From Calycina herbarum (lineage: Eukaryota > Ascomycota > Leotiomycetes > Helotiales > Pezizellaceae): a DNA stretch of 64,000 bases. Both the position numbers and the translations under genes were made by a program. How positions within the stretch are numbered: the first letter of the stretch is position 1; each line of letters opens with the position of its first letter. The DNA lies in assembly GCA_001414485.1 (NCBI GenBank), contig LLEY01000025.1, positions 124,001-188,000 on the forward strand, read 5' to 3'. This document shows positions 11,420 through 25,120 of the stretch, one piece after another. The notes beneath the pieces are model-generated. The model made no database searches. It saw nothing but the letters and a program-made list of their open reading frames with translations, and was not told the origin of the DNA.

Positions 11420-14400
11420 ATGGACAACTATCTTGGGACCTCACCGCTGCGGCGACAACGATCAGACGTCGATTCAGCTTCGATTGCCCCGAGAGCATCC
11501 ACCATCGCGATGGACGTCGTAGACCAAGACGGCATCGTCAATATGGACCTTGTAGTAGGCCCATCACGGAACAGCAGCCCGGATCAAATGTCTCCCCACG
11601 CGCTTTACGATGCTGAAGAGATGGAGCCGCCGCTAGAGCAACAATACCCCATGGCGATGGAGCGAGCCAAGACGCCCCTCCAGAGGATACCAGCTCCTCG
11701 GAGCTCAAGATATTCAATGCTCAAGTTAAACGCGTCGACGGTCGTGGAATCCATCATGGGTCCCCGCCGTCCGATCAAACGGAGCCAGACGATTGAGAAG
11801 TTGAGAAAGATTTTCAGCAGAAAGAAGGACCGGTCGACATCGTCTTCATTCCATCGTTCAACAATCATGTCATTAGATTCGACCTTAGCACCACTCGTAC
11901 CACTGATGCGAAGGGGGACTCCCACATTGAGAGCAGTCGATCCAGCATTCAGAGCAGGCACGCCCAGACTAGACGGTCAACATTCAAACCAAAGAATCAA
12001 TTTCGCGCTTGGGAACCCATCCCGTACCGACGCAGACTGGATGCGATCATTAACACGAGGAGGAGATGTCCGGATAAGCGTAACTTCCTCTGTGGCAGAA
12101 GCATACTATAGGCCAGGTTATCGTGTTCAGAGTTATCGAGTTCAGAAAAGCACCGCTCGCTCGCGATCAAGAGGTATCCTTAACCGTCGACGACAAAGGG
12201 AGAGTGTTCGGCCTGATCGAATTTCGAGAACCTTTACCCCACACCCAGATCCTGAAGCAGGTGACGATTTTTCTTCGGGTTTTGCATCACGAAACAACAT
12301 CTTTGAGATTGGCGAGTCGACCAATGACGTTCAGAGCGAAGAGGATGGCCAGTTTGCAGGTCAAGCTCATCAGAATGACTTCGAAGATCAACCCTCGAGC
12401 AGTCGTGGTGGCGACACCTTTGCCCCGCACCCAAACCCTGAACCAGGTCCACATTTTTCTTCGCGATCTTATTGTTTATCACCGACCTTTCTCGACTCTC
12501 CCATAGATGCTCATGGTCAAGATGGTAGCGAGCTTGCGAGTCAAGATGATCAGAATGGTTTCGGCGATCAATCCTATACCAGTCATGTTAGTGAAGCTTC
12601 GGATCCCTTTGATGAGGACAACATACCAGTAAAGGAGAACAGCGCAAGTTCACATTCGCATCCGCAATCAGCAGCCGATAGGAGATTGATCCCGTTGTCG
12701 CTTCCCTCATCAATCACCGTTGGTACCACAGACGTCGAATCTATCAAGAAGCACCGAGCGCGTGGCTCAAGAACCTCGCGAGGACGATTTCCAATCTTCG
12801 CGAGTCCTACGACCCCAGGGGCCCAGAGCCCATCACAAGTATCCGTGTCTTCGGCGGACGGTGGTTCTCCTGTTAAGAAACGACCCAGCTGGCCATCTTT
12901 AGGATACGACCCAACCAAGAGTTATGGGCAGGGGCCGGTCCAGCTTGTGAAGTCTCCCAGTCGAGCCGGGTCAAGTGCGCGAGTATCTCCTGTGAGAGAA
13001 AATGATCGTCAGCTAGGGAAGTTGAATGAGAAGCAAAAGCCCTTACCAATCTTTGACGGTGAGAAGATCCGACGAGCGCATCGTCGTGAAGGATCTGTGG
13101 TGTTGACGCCGGGGACAGACTTGAAGGTTCTAGTGCGGGGGGTTGAATCTCGACTCTCGCGATTGTATTCTAAAAGAGGAATAACGGTGCAGAATGAAGA
13201 CGGCAGTGTTCAATATATAAGCGGCCAGGTCGATGAGACGACCGGTGAGCTTGTTGAAGGGCGTGGTGACGAGGTTGGTGATGCCGCATTGATGGTAAGT
13301 GGTCTTCAATTCTGCCTCGTTGACTTGAGGTGTCGTCGAGCTCTTTAGCCGACGATGTGCGCGCAATAATTTTAGTGCGGTGGCTAACTAGTGGGGTTCT
13401 GCAGGGAGAGAAAGGGGTTAGACGGAGCCCGGAGCATGCCGTAACAGCCAATGGATGGCCTGGACCATCACAATTGGCCGATTCTTACGCTGTGAAACCC
13501 GTGCTTGCAGTAAATACGAGCGTGGGCAGTGGAAAACAGGTAGCAGGGCCATCTGATGAACTCGATTCCTCGTTCAATCCACCACCAAGCCCGCCCGGTG
13601 CTGCTGGTGAGGATTCTACCACTTTCCCGGCTCCAGTTACAGCTTTCAGTCCTCCTTCACGTAGTGCACCGGCCAGTCCACGTACAAGCCCGAGCCGTGG
13701 CAAATTAATCCCTCTCCCGGAAGAATCAGAATCAGAATCAGAAGCATCTGAAGAGGAAGCCTTTTATTACGAAGAACGAAGTCATAACTACAATTGCTTA
13801 CACGGGCCTTGTTCCCCATACAAAAGCCCCTATCCTCTACCACTCAGAAGCATCAAATCCGAGAATCTCATCCGAAAGCGCTCTGAGGCTGTTACATTTA
13901 CTAAATCTCCAGAAATCCGGTCGCCATATCGCGGAAATTGGGCTTCTCCCTTTCCTTCTTTTGACGGAGCATATTCTCCAGCCAACAGTCCAACTCGTGA
14001 AAAATCTAAAACCCTAAATTCAAACGTTGAACCTGGCCCGGAAGACTATTATCCAGTTGCTCCTGTCACCCCCAAAAACAGAAATCCACCTGTTCAAGAG
14101 CTTGAAGAAGACTACGAGGACTTATACGACGCAACTCCCCCCAAGCCAAAACAAGCCCGCAGCTCGGCACGGCCTAGCCATTATCGAGATTCCTCGACCA
14201 GCACTGCTGGTGCGAGACCGCGTCCTCGACGACCAGACAGCTATTCTGCTCAAACTCCAAGACGCTCAAGAGTTCCATCGGACGACTTATTTACCGACGG
14301 CGACAAGAAACTTGATCTCCTCTTTTCGGCCGGCGACGCAAAAGATCTATCAACAGACCCTTCAAAAGACGGCGACAACGCAACGCCTGGTATCCTCTTT

Positions 14401-17136
14401 TCGGCCGGCGACGCAAAAGATCTATCAACAAACCCTTCAAAAGACGGCGACAACTCAACGCCTGGTATCCTCATTCCGGCCGACGAAGCAAAAGAATTAC
14501 CAACTCCTTCGGAGGACTGCGACAAGGCAACCCCTAGTCTCATCGTTTCTCTGGACGGAGCGGAAGACATCCCAGCAACTCCTTCCGAGATGGCGTCCGT
14601 GTCGAGACTACAGGTTCGGGGGATGAACGAGCCCAAGATTCGAGCAGTTGAGGATGCCAAAAAGATGCAAAACGCCGCTGAAGAACTGTGTGCTGCTACT
14701 GGTAGATCTCCACCAAAATACCAACTCATGGAACTGATCGGCAAGGGTTCATTCGGTCGAGTATATATGGGGTATGTAGCCGCCTTCCATCGATATCATG
14801 TTGCTTGATACTGACTGACCTTTGAATAGTACGAACACCGAGACCAAAGACCTCGTAGCAGTCAAGGTTCTCAATATGGAGGAAGCCGATATGGCAAACC
14901 CAAAGGGTTCCGATGCTTTCAGCGACATCCAAAAGGAAATCACTGCTTTGAGAACCTTACGAGATAGTAGTGCCAAAAACATCAATGTGGTCATCGAGGC
15001 TGAGCATTACGGAAGCACAGTATGGCTCGTCACTGAATATTGCAGCGGAGGAAGCATCTCTACTTTGGTAAGCGATCATCCTTTCAATGTCTTTGTGATC
15101 AGATCTGACTTGTCTACCAGATGAAGCCAACTGCGCCAAATGGACTGGGCGAAAACTGGGTCATCCCAATTGTGCGAGAAGTGGCCGAAGGAATCATGTG
15201 GGTTCACAAAGTTGGTCTCATTCACCGCGATATCAAAGCTGCCAATGTTCTTATTACGGAGCAAGGCTCTTTGCAACTTTGTGATTTTGGCGTTGCTGGT
15301 ATCGCGGAAGGCAAGCTCAGCCAAGACAAGCGCACAACCATTATCGGCACCCCGCATTGGATGGCACCCGAGTTGTTGCTTGCGCCACAAGGTGCGAGTT
15401 ACGGCAAGGAAATTGATATATGGGCTTTTGGCGCGCTCATCTTCGAGATTGCTACTGGCGCACCTCCGCACGTCAAGAATGGTCTTCTAACAATGGATGC
15501 CATTATTCAGAGTTTGGAAAGTGCAGAAAACGCTCCTCGGCTCGAAGGCGACCAATACTCGGACGAGTTGAAAGACATCATTGCATGTTGCCTCGAGAGA
15601 GACATCGAAAAGCGACCAACCATCGAAAAGGTTCAGGAGCACAAGTATATCGCGAATACCAAGGGCGAATACCCAACAGCAAGCCTTGTCAGTCTCGTTG
15701 TTGCTTATAGAGTTTGGACAGATCAAGGTGGTTCTCGCAAATCACTCTTTCAACAGGGCGGTGCCGCAGAAGATGTTTCCGGACTCTCTGCTCCTGCATT
15801 ATCGGATGATTGGAATTTCAGCACTACAACCAACTTTGATGCACAGGTTTCCCAAATCTCAACATCATTGGATATCGACGCAGTCTATGCTGGTAATGCA
15901 GTTGAATTCAAGGAAGACACGGTTCGTCCAAAGCAAACCGGGCGCCGACGTCCTCCACCAGAAGCACTTGCCCGCTTGCCTCCTCCATTGGCCAAGGTCT
16001 TCGACCCAAACACCTTGAGTGATTACAAGACTTCGAGTCAAAATCACTACAACATGGCCCCACAACAGTATAATCAGCCCCCTCCCGACCTCCATGAACC
16101 TCCACCATCTCAGTTTAACTTTGCATCCGATCTTCCCCTCCGCAGTGATACCGGACGCACATCTACTCGTGAGTCGATGATTGATCTTGGTGGCCATGAC
16201 ATGGAGACTGGACTCTCAAGCTTTCCTGACATGGGTACCATCAAGCCAGGTGCTCGTCAAGCCGAGGATGATGGTTATTCCGACTTCCACCGTCCAGCAT
16301 TGAGCGATCCAGCAGACATCAATCCCAACAGACGTACCCAAGACTGGAAGTTCCCATCTATGGCTCCTCCTGCTTCCGCAGATCCTGAGGTATCACGATT
16401 CCCAGCCTCGAGCTACGAACTCCCACGTCCAACCATCACTCCTGGTTCCGGCGGTCGTCCAACTTTGGTTCATCATCCTACAGAGCCTCTCGGTGGTGCA
16501 TTTGGTGGTGGTCTCCCCGCTGCACTTCCCAACATGGATCGTCGCTCTGTCGCAGAATCCCTCATTGATCTCGATATGAGTATGCCAGATTCTTACTCCA
16601 ACGACATGGTTCGACCATCCACCGCAAACTCGGATGTTGGTTCTACCAGCAGCGAGCACTTGAACACCAATAACCCATTCGAGTTCGAACGTCACGTCTC
16701 TTATGTCGCACCCAACAATGGTTACGAGCCATCTCTATACCTTGAGGAAGACACTCGCATCAACCTTGATCGAGATAGTCGTATCGACCTTGACATGGCT
16801 CTTGACCCCTCCCCATCGCGTGACATCAACGATATCTCCGACTTCTCTGAGCCCGAAGGAGGACAATCAAGTGGCGAATATACCAGCATGGGTCCTGGAC
16901 CAACCTCTCACCCGACCAACCTCAACCAAACTTACACTTTTGACCACTTCCCATCTCTCGGTGCACCACCATCTTCTGCTGCTCTTGCGGGCACTGCATC
17001 AAGAGAGGAAATGAGTAATGAGCTCTCACGAGCATTGGCTACAATGGAGGGGCAACTTGAGGCATTCCGCGATGTTTTTGATTCTCCTGCTATCAAATCC
17101 CGAAGTGGTGGAAGTGGTAATGGAAGACGTAAATAA
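11420..17136 (+). CDS. STE20/GCK-type serine/threonine protein kinase with long disordered N-terminus
   Basis: Four exons join in frame: 11420-13294, 13405-14771, 14830-15067 and 15121-17136, giving about 1831 residues. Residues 1-1060 are Ser/Pro-rich and disordered, with four tandem copies of a roughly 25-residue unit (AGDAKDLSTDPSKDGDN type, about 14315-14590). The kinase domain spans roughly 1062-1337. It has the glycine loop GKGSFGRVYMG, catalytic Lys in VAVKVL, HRDIKAANVL, DFGVAG, and GTPHWMAPEL. The HRDIKAAN plus GTPHWMAPE combination marks the STE20 group, germinal-centre branch. About 490 disordered residues follow. Relatives act in septation and morphogenesis (SIN/MOR) networks, with MST-1/Nak1-like kinases the nearest idea, but the N-terminal extension is unusual and I do not assign an orthologue. 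Introns 2 and 3 fall in the kinase region, at 58 and 53 bp. The start ATG has a favourable context (aacaacatgg). Confidence 0.88.
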
Positions 17137-20100
17137 TTTCTCTCTGTTTCGCGCTGAACGTCATATACACTAGCTTAAAACGTGGGTTTCATGATACGGA
17201 TCAAAATGTAGAGTCTGTATGATATTTTCGCTGGGAGTCTTTGCTTTTTTTTTATTCTACCATGGAAGCCTGAAGGAATGGAATGTGACAGGATGAGGAA
17301 AAAATGGTAGATAGACAGTACAAATATTAAGGAATTGAAAGTAGAATACTCATTTACTTGTGCCAATTGTGATATTGACCTATTATATTACTACTTTCAT
17401 AGTGAATATTGTTATCCTAGAAGTCCGAGATACATAAAACTAAATGAACGTACTGGTAGTTACTAGAATACTAATTAAAACGTACTCTCTTGTTATTTGA
17501 TATTTCTTTCTATTACTTCAGTAAGTCTACCTATTTTAGGTTATAATTTTCGAGGGAGAAAAGAGATAATAAAAATGCTTGAAGATAGTAGCGAAGCTAC
17601 TTATAAGACGAATGTGTTTGATATTTTGAAAGAGTTCAGTAACTTCTATTATTTTATTTATCTACTTATCCTATTTTTTCGGGGATAACTGAAATACTCG
17701 GATGTCTAACTATTAAATTCCATCTCTTCCATAGTCGCTGTCTACATGTTTGAAAAGTAGGTCAATCCTAAGATTGTGAACGCTACAACTAACTCAAACC
17801 CCATTCAAAATAAACTTAATTTTAAGCCTCTAATAAGTCTATATAACAATCTATAATCCTGTATTGTTGTTGTGATGCAAGAGGCCAAAATCGCTCCACT
17901 TTTCAATATGCAAGAGTCCTGAGCTATGCTCTGAGTTACCCCCCATTTAATCTTATACGAGAACGGAAAGTCGGAGTTTCTCAATCTTCGAAACTCTCTC
18001 GGACAATAGAAGTCATTATTGTAGACTAGTACGCATAATTAAAGTAAAGGAGGTGTACTCGGAACAAACCCCATGTTTCTTACACAACGACCTTGCAAGA
18101 GAGAACGATAAATTTTCATTGTCACAAACAACCTCGGGTCTCCAAGTACGAATTGTAACAACACTCCCAATCATCCACTTCTTCGATGCCTCATCATGAT
18201 TACAGGCTAGGAAATCCAAAAACAAAATAAATACCAATGAAAAGCCATACAACCTCGGAGCCGGAAACACCATCTATGACTCCTCGTATGATAAACCACA
18301 CCGTAGCAAGTGACCTCGGAAGTAAGCAGCGACATGCAACAAAAAATACCTTCCAATACTCTGTCCATTTCCAAACTCCTGAAATCCCACTTATGGAAAA
18401 TTAAATAGTCTCCAGAAAATCCCCGTAATAATAGATGTGCTTGGTGTCACCAAATCGATTCAATCGGTTGTTCTGGTATGGCCTCCTGAAATTTCCGCGC
18501 TCTCCCGGCCCTCCTAGATCATTTCAGGTTCTCTTCTCTTCTAATTTACTTAAAGAAGGAAGCGAAGGGAAAGGAGTGAGAGTACGAGAATAAGAGAGGA
18601 TAAGTACTAGTAGGGATATGGTGAAATTAAGCCGATTTAAGTAGTAGCTTGAGAAATTCCCGACCATATTTTGACCCCCTTTTCACGTTTCACGGTTTGG
18701 GATTTGCGATTTAGTTGTTATTGGAGTATGGTGTACTCAGGGCGCTGTATCTAGTCAAAGATTGGGTGGTCAGAAGTAAGGATGTCCATAACTTTTCCAT
18801 ATTACCAGTGCCAAATTTGGATAATCGAGGATCCGAATAATAAATCAATACGCGGAATTGAAATGCCACTTTTGCAATCGTATCGCCCCAGGTCTGGTTT
18901 ATACCCGCTAGGCAAAGAACTAGACGAGCCTTGAAACCACCATGCCACCAACGCGGCTTTTCAGGATATTCGATCTCTTCACTAGGAGCTGTAATTTAAT
19001 CGAGTCGTCGGCATTTCTGACGGGACTCCTGAACACAACGTAGGTATTTGTTGTACTTCTCGTTGCTGATTTGAGTGCTCTGGAAGATATGTCAGTATAA
19101 TGGAGGCTTCGACAGAATGAAGGTTACGACAGAATAGAAGAACTTACTCGTAGCATAAAGCCAATTACGGCGCAGGTCTTTGGTGGCAAGGCAACTTGGA
19201 CAAATGGGGTATCAATAAAAACACCCATTATTTCCGCCTTGAAGATAGCTACTCAGTAGCAGTATTACGATTAACGCAACTCGCCGCAAAACGCTGGATT
19301 ATGGCCAGGGCATCTCTAAGGATAATCAAGGTTATAGAATGCGTGCGATTTACCGACTCATCTACATCCGTAGAACTTACGTCTCTACTAATCCCGGCAA
19401 GTTGAATGAAGTCATTAGCTAGTCTATCACCCAGATGTATACACGTACCCTTGATTCTACCAGCGGAACAGCAATTATATCTAGGCTGGCACGCCTACCA
19501 TGTCAAGCATCTTATCTTTAAATTGAAGGACAGGCGACTTGGATGGAACCGTCGCTACTATCGTGAGCTTGTCTGCATCGCCACTTGGCTGGGACTTAGA
19601 TGTTGTTCTGAGAAATTATATGCAGACTCGGTCAGTCGCTGGAAGGAAGTCTTCCCCGAACAATTCAATTAGTAGTAATTAACTCAAATGCCCCAGGATT
19701 TAAGAAATAAGGCAAGTTTGCCTCCCTTTCTAAAAAGAGAGGTATTCCAATTAGTTTATCTAAGAAAAGAGGGTATGTCGGTTAGTAGATATATTCTTTT
19801 TATTTGTTGTTTTCCTTATATAGTTACACTAAGAAATCAATGAGTCAGGTAATGTAACCTACTTCACACTACTTGTTACTACTACGTAAGCCAACTCTCA
19901 AAAACTTTGGTAGTGATTGAGCTCAAAGTCTTTGTTCTTTCGCTTACGGCTTTTGTGTATTTGGGAGCCTTCTGAGTACTTGAATCAAGTTCAATTCGTT
20001 GATTCTAAGCGCTGGAAGCGAGCTCTATTCGGTGGTCAATAGCCTCAATTCCACTCTCAGTTACTTTTTAAACAGTACCGCCAGTTTTATCAAACATGCG

Positions 20101-21148
20101 AAGTGCAACAAAACTACTAAAATAATAGTTCTGCGAGATCTTGACTTTTCAAAAGCGCGAAATGCAACAAAACTAAGTCGTCTTTAAGATAACCTCTTTG
20201 CTTGAAACTTTCCATAGCTTCTTCCTCTATTGTTTCAGAAGGTGTCTTACATGAAGGACTACAAAACATGTGAAGAAGTCCAGAAAGTTTAAGAATTAAA
20301 TTGGGAACAAATAGAGATGAGTTTTTCATCAAACAAGGACGGACTTTTGCGAGGTTAAAATGGGTTTTATTCGTGATGGTCTTTGAATTTCGGTTTGTTT
20401 TGTTGGGGACCCTGTTTTGCTATCTATCCCAAAGGTTACTACATAGTTCATGTAGCTCGGCTTTAGATTTAGAGCAATATTTCAGCTCCAGAGTCGAAAG
20501 ATTGTCTACGAAAATGATCTTTTGATAGGGCGGTAAATGTGAAGTTATCTCGAGACAGGAAAAGGAAAGCAGGCTATTATTGACAAACATTAGAACTCAT
20601 TGTGCCGTACTACGCATTCATAAATACCATTGGGTTTAATTACCATAGCCAGTACCACTTCCATAAGATTGAACAGACCTCCAAGGTTGTATTATTTCCA
20701 AGTATTCATAGTCTCGTTTAAAACGTCAGTCACGAACTGAGTCCAGTGCACGAGTGGAATAATAGTTAAAATATGGGCGTGGAAACTCTTTCATCACAGC
20801 CCCTCTATCCACTGAATTGTTTACAACTTCTGAGACTCTTCTAAAAAAGGTGACTCTTCTCACAAAAAGATTGCAGTAAAACAAAAAACCAAGCTGTCGG
20901 CCGGTACCCGAATGTATTTTCAAATTCCATTACCTTTTCAATTGAACCACATATCATTCTCCTTGGCTCTCCAATATTATTATTTCCATTAGTATCTACT
21001 TCTCTCTTACATCGCAACGAAGTCATACCAACTCCAATCAACCTCAGATTCAACCCGGTGGAGGCCCACTCCCCCAACTACTCGTCCTTCCATGTTCCGA
21101 CCTCTCCACACCCCTATCAACACGTCTACTTCCTCCCCCCACAGCACC
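17137..21148. other. AT-rich intergenic stretch, no supported gene
   Basis: Four kilobases with only short frames (under 90 codons). The first part is the probable 3' UTR of the kinase gene. The rest is AT-rich with poly-purine and poly-pyrimidine patches. A frame at 19406-19672 (88 codons) has no start context or domain I recognise. RIP-type decay of old repeats would fit but was not measured. Confidence 0.5.
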
Positions 21149-22741
21149 CTAACTCCTCTCATGTTTCTCACCTGGTTCATCATGCTGCCTAAGAATCCAA
21201 CTAAGCTGCCTAGCCGAGTGAAACACAGAAAATTGTTGATCCGCTGGGTAAGGAACGTTTCCAGTATGAGTATCCGAAACCATTGGGCCCTCAGTAAGTA
21301 TTGGTCTTGGAAGCTCCTCGTCGTCCTCATTTTCATGCTCTGCTGATGAGATGTGGGTGTAAGGAACATTCAAATGACCATCTCCTTGAAGTTCATGATG
21401 TGCGTTATTTTCATGAGCTGCGTAATTTCCATCCAACTCGGCCATTCCACCGATCCCAGATGCACCATCTAACTCAGATCTTCCTTCAGTTGTAGCCATA
21501 GATTTCGAGCCCTCAAAGGCACCAGATCCACCGACCAATTCAGCAGGTCCACCAATCAAAACAACAGGGGGCGGACTCCTGGGCCTTGGAGAACGATAAG
21601 CAGGGGGATCGCTAACGCCAGTATGTGCCAATACATTCCTTCTATTATTCTCCATTTCCAACCTCCTTCTCTCGTTTCTCTTTCGTATAAAGAAGAATGC
21701 TAGGATGAAAGCTGCCGCGAGACCGAAGAAGGCACTTCCTACCGAGGCGCCTATTATTGTTCCTGTGCTGATCTCATGGTGATGGGGTGGAACCCCCGTC
21801 ACCGTCGAGGATGTTGATGGTGCTGTTTTAGTGGAAGAAGACGTCATGCCGATAGAGAAAGCAGATGTGGGTGGAATTGTTATTTCAGCTGTAATGGTTT
21901 CTTTCGCTGTTATTGTTGCGGTTGGTTTCAAGACCAGATCTTTGGAGCCCATGAGAAGTGTCTGAACAGTCCCCTTCGGTTCGTCTGGGGGCTCGTTGGA
22001 ATAGGTTGGAAGCACGCTCGTTGGTGATGGGTCGAAATTTCCACATATCTGTTTTGAAATTAAAATACAAACCCAAGATATACATTGTTGCTTCGGAAGG
22101 GGATGTCTTACATATTGTTCAAATCCAGATGCATAGGAAATGTGCATACACTTGGGTCCACCTGTGCTACAAGTTACGCAAATTAGCATTCTAATTTATA
22201 TATTTTCAAGACGAGCAACAGGGAAAAAGAGATACCAACCAAGTCTGAATATAAGGTGTCCCTGCAGGAAAGCTGGTAATACTCCCCGCACTATCATCAA
22301 TGCAACTCGTATAAAAGACACAAGTCGCATGTGGAGTAACACTATCACAACATCCCACAGCCATGAGATCCGTGTTCCAACAACAGGAGCTTGTTCCAAG
22401 ACAGCCTGCGGCCGATTCTGTATTTCCCCACATGTTAGCTTATATTCTTCCTTCCTTCCTTTTGTTGGCTTTCAAGTTGAGGACAGGACGAGGGGTGACA
22501 AACCTTTTTTTCCATCAACGAAGCCGCAATATTGTCTAGGCATATCTACTCGCTTCTTGATTATTGCTGGACTGGGAGGTGTTGTTCTTTGCGCTGCATA
22601 CGTGCTGTGGAAGATGACTTCGCTGGTCTCGCTCCACGTCGCGAGGGTTGTTGAATCTGTCGATGAAGGACCTATCCATTGGATCCCCTGTATGGTGACT
22701 GCAAAAAGAAGGAGGTAGAGTAGAGGCCATAGTTGGTGCAT
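21149..22741 (-). CDS. Secreted-domain, single-pass membrane protein (cell-surface type)
   Basis: Four exons on the minus strand: 22741-22504, 22417-22240, 22166-22112 and 22048-21149, giving about 456 residues. The N-terminus is a signal peptide (MHQLWPLLYLLLFAVTIQG). A Cys-rich ectodomain of about 140 residues follows (CGFVDG, AAGCLGTSSCCWNTD, VGCCDS, CVFYTSCIDD, ending ICGNF). Next come a Ser/Thr-rich stalk, one membrane helix (about 253-278, GASVGSAFFGLAAAFILAFF), a basic stop-transfer (RKRNERRR) and a long acidic/Pro-rich cytoplasmic tail. This is the layout of fungal Mid2/WSC-like wall sensors and related surface proteins, but I do not see a WSC domain. Intron 2 uses a weak donor (GTTGGT); this choice recreates a Cys at the junction (QTC). 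Role in wall sensing is inference only. Confidence 0.78.
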
Positions 22742-24093
22742 TGCGAGAGAGGTACCAGGAGGTGATGATTCTTGGTTGGGGGCAGAGAACCAAGTTGTGA
22801 CCGACTTGTGCGCAAAGTCAGAAGGGCTTGCAATATTGGAGATAAGAAGATAAGAGAGAGGTGTGTGATGTGGGACTGGAAGGATGCAAGGCTGTGAATG
22901 GTTATTGACTACCATATGTGCCATTCACTCAATAGTGAAATGTGAAGGAAGGTTGGGTGGGGAATGAAGAACCATCCCACTTGATATGAATAGATAGAAG
23001 GTTGACTTTAGGTTCCAAAAAGAGTATTGGAAAAGTAAACATTAGGAATTCTAGATTTTTATCTTCTGTGCAAATTTGGACACTTGTTATGAAGAGTTAG
23101 ACATGAAGGAGGTGAATGAAGTTGCTCTCTTTCAGCCCTTCAAAATCTCGCTATCTATCAAGCGCCTCATTCACAATAATTAGGAGGAATCACATCTGAA
23201 TGCCAGAAACAAAACAGAGACTATTTAATAGTTCAACGTTCAACTATTTTCAACTTCATTCTATCCTGTTTCTCTAATTAGTACCAAGAATAGAAACTCT
23301 CAAGTAACCTGGAAAAGGGAAATCAACCATCTAGAACCGTACCAGAGAATTAAGTCAAGCAATACTTATTTGTCCCAAACTTCTTACAATAAATTCAGTT
23401 CTCATATACACCACACCCTCTGCCGGGACGGAAAAAACTTCCCTTTTTATACTCCGAACACCCCGTACTAAAATGGAACTTAAACACTCCACAGATCTCA
23501 GAAAAATACAATAAAAATATAGACCTACTCTAGTTTAACTTATTAATAATTGTAGACACTCTCTAGTCTTTTGAATATACAGTTGTTATGCAATTCCACA
23601 ATGTTACTAAGAATTAGTAATTTTTAAGGGGTGCAAACAAGGAACTTTTTTCCGTCCCAGCAGAGACACCTTAGGATAATAACATTGAGTATATCTTGCT
23701 CAGATGTATGCTGAAGCATGGCATGACGTCGTGTATGAGCAAAAATGGCAAGGCGCGAGAATTCTCTCTGATTTAAAGGATGATAGACACGAGAATAGGA
23801 GAGCTGAGAAGGTATATCTGACGAGAAGCAGGGTGTTGTGTGGTACACTTTCTAGGAGGGAACCGACCGCTCCTTCATTTAACACTCGCTGAAATATGTA
23901 TCCGCAGAAAAAAATGGCATTGAAAACGACAATCATTGTTCCGCCAAGATTGAGACTTGCTAAATTCACAACCCCCCCAGATTGTTAATTCCATGATTAA
24001 GAAAAGCGATATTTCATAAATACGTAGTTGCAATTGCTCCCCAATTCTACCACCACACTTTCCTCCCCCTCCCCTCCCCTCCCCATCTCTCAA
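22742..24093. other. Intergenic region, no supported gene
   Basis: This separates two minus-strand genes. It contains the upstream region of the surface-protein gene, with T/A-rich segments at 23040-23640. Short frames on both strands (up to about 90 codons) overlap each other and show no domain. Confidence 0.55.
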
Positions 24094-25120
24094 TCACCGT
24101 TTCATACTATTAATCATCTCTCTATGACTCTCCCTCTCCTTCTTCTCCCCACTCAACTCCGCAATACTCCTCAAATCCCCCACCACATCCTTCGCCTTCC
24201 CAAAATACACCTCCTGCAACAGATTTCTCATTTTCAACTCCATATCCTCAACCAGCTTCCCAATATTCGCAATGTGGCTCGTGTCGTCTTCAACCGGTAA
24301 ATCGGCTTCAATCTGTCTCGTCATGTTTCCGGACAGGTCCATGAGACCGAGAGCGTCGGAGGTGGTTGAGAGATGTAGGATAACGGTCGAGGTGAGTTTG
24401 TAGTGGGCTGTTCGCGAGCGGTCGATGGCTTCGAAGACGTGGATGGAGTCCCAGGTTCCTTCTGAGGAGGTGGAGGATGTTGCAACTATTTCCTAGTAAT
24501 TAGTAAAAGCCCCCAGTAAATCTCCCCCAGAATCAACACCGTATGCCAGCAGCAAACAAAATCCAAACAATGGAAAATAAAACCTACCCTTCTTCAAAAG
24601 CACAACCCCCGCAAACCCATCGTCCAAATTCCAAAAATAAACACTACTAACCCCGCCCTCATAATACAACTCCCGATAAACATCAAACGCCTCATTCGCC
24701 CTAACCTCCATAGCCCTCACCCTCTCACTAGGCACCGCGCCCTCGCCCGCACCCTCATTGTTGCCAAAATCATCCGCGCCTCCTAGACCAGTACCTCCAG
24801 CCGGACTCTCGAATTCTCCACTCCAAGGTGAGCGGTACGAGTCGCCATCGCGGTTGTAATCGCAGAGCAGGTAATCGCGACCGGTTTTGCGACAGCGCGA
24901 GATGGTGAGGGGTTGGTCGACGGAGGAGAGGAGGTCTTCGGTTAGGGAGGGGACGAGGTTGATGAGGGAGTTTAGGTGGGTGGTTGTGTGTTTTGGGTCG
25001 AGGCGGCGGAGGAGGTCCCTGGGGCGCGGGGATGCCGTTAATTGGTGATGCGTTAAATAGGAGATTTGAAAAAGGAGGCAGGACTTACAGCGCGCTATCG
25101 AATTGATCTATTTCTGCCAT
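24094..25120 (-). CDS. cap2: F-actin-capping protein subunit beta
   Basis: Three exons on the minus strand, 25120-25089, 25018-24588 and 24485-24094, give 284 residues, the normal length for the family. Conserved segments are [57 protein letters not shown], and [10 protein letters not shown] followed by [14 protein letters not shown] and [12 protein letters not shown]. The protein dimerises with the alpha subunit and caps barbed ends of actin filaments, at cortical patches and in dynactin. The start gives [11 protein letters not shown], and intron 1 (70 bp) interrupts the codon before DLLRRL. Intron 2 (102 bp) ends at aaatag, which restores KKVATSS. A Gly/Asp-rich insert ([16 protein letters not shown]) follows the conserved SPWSGEF. 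Function is certain from similarity; splice sites are well supported by frame. Confidence 0.93.

Noticed and set aside
19406..19672. 88-codon plus-strand frame as a transposase relic
   Set aside because: Some Trp/Arg-rich wording is suggestive, but there is no catalytic motif, no terminal repeats and no adjoining frame.
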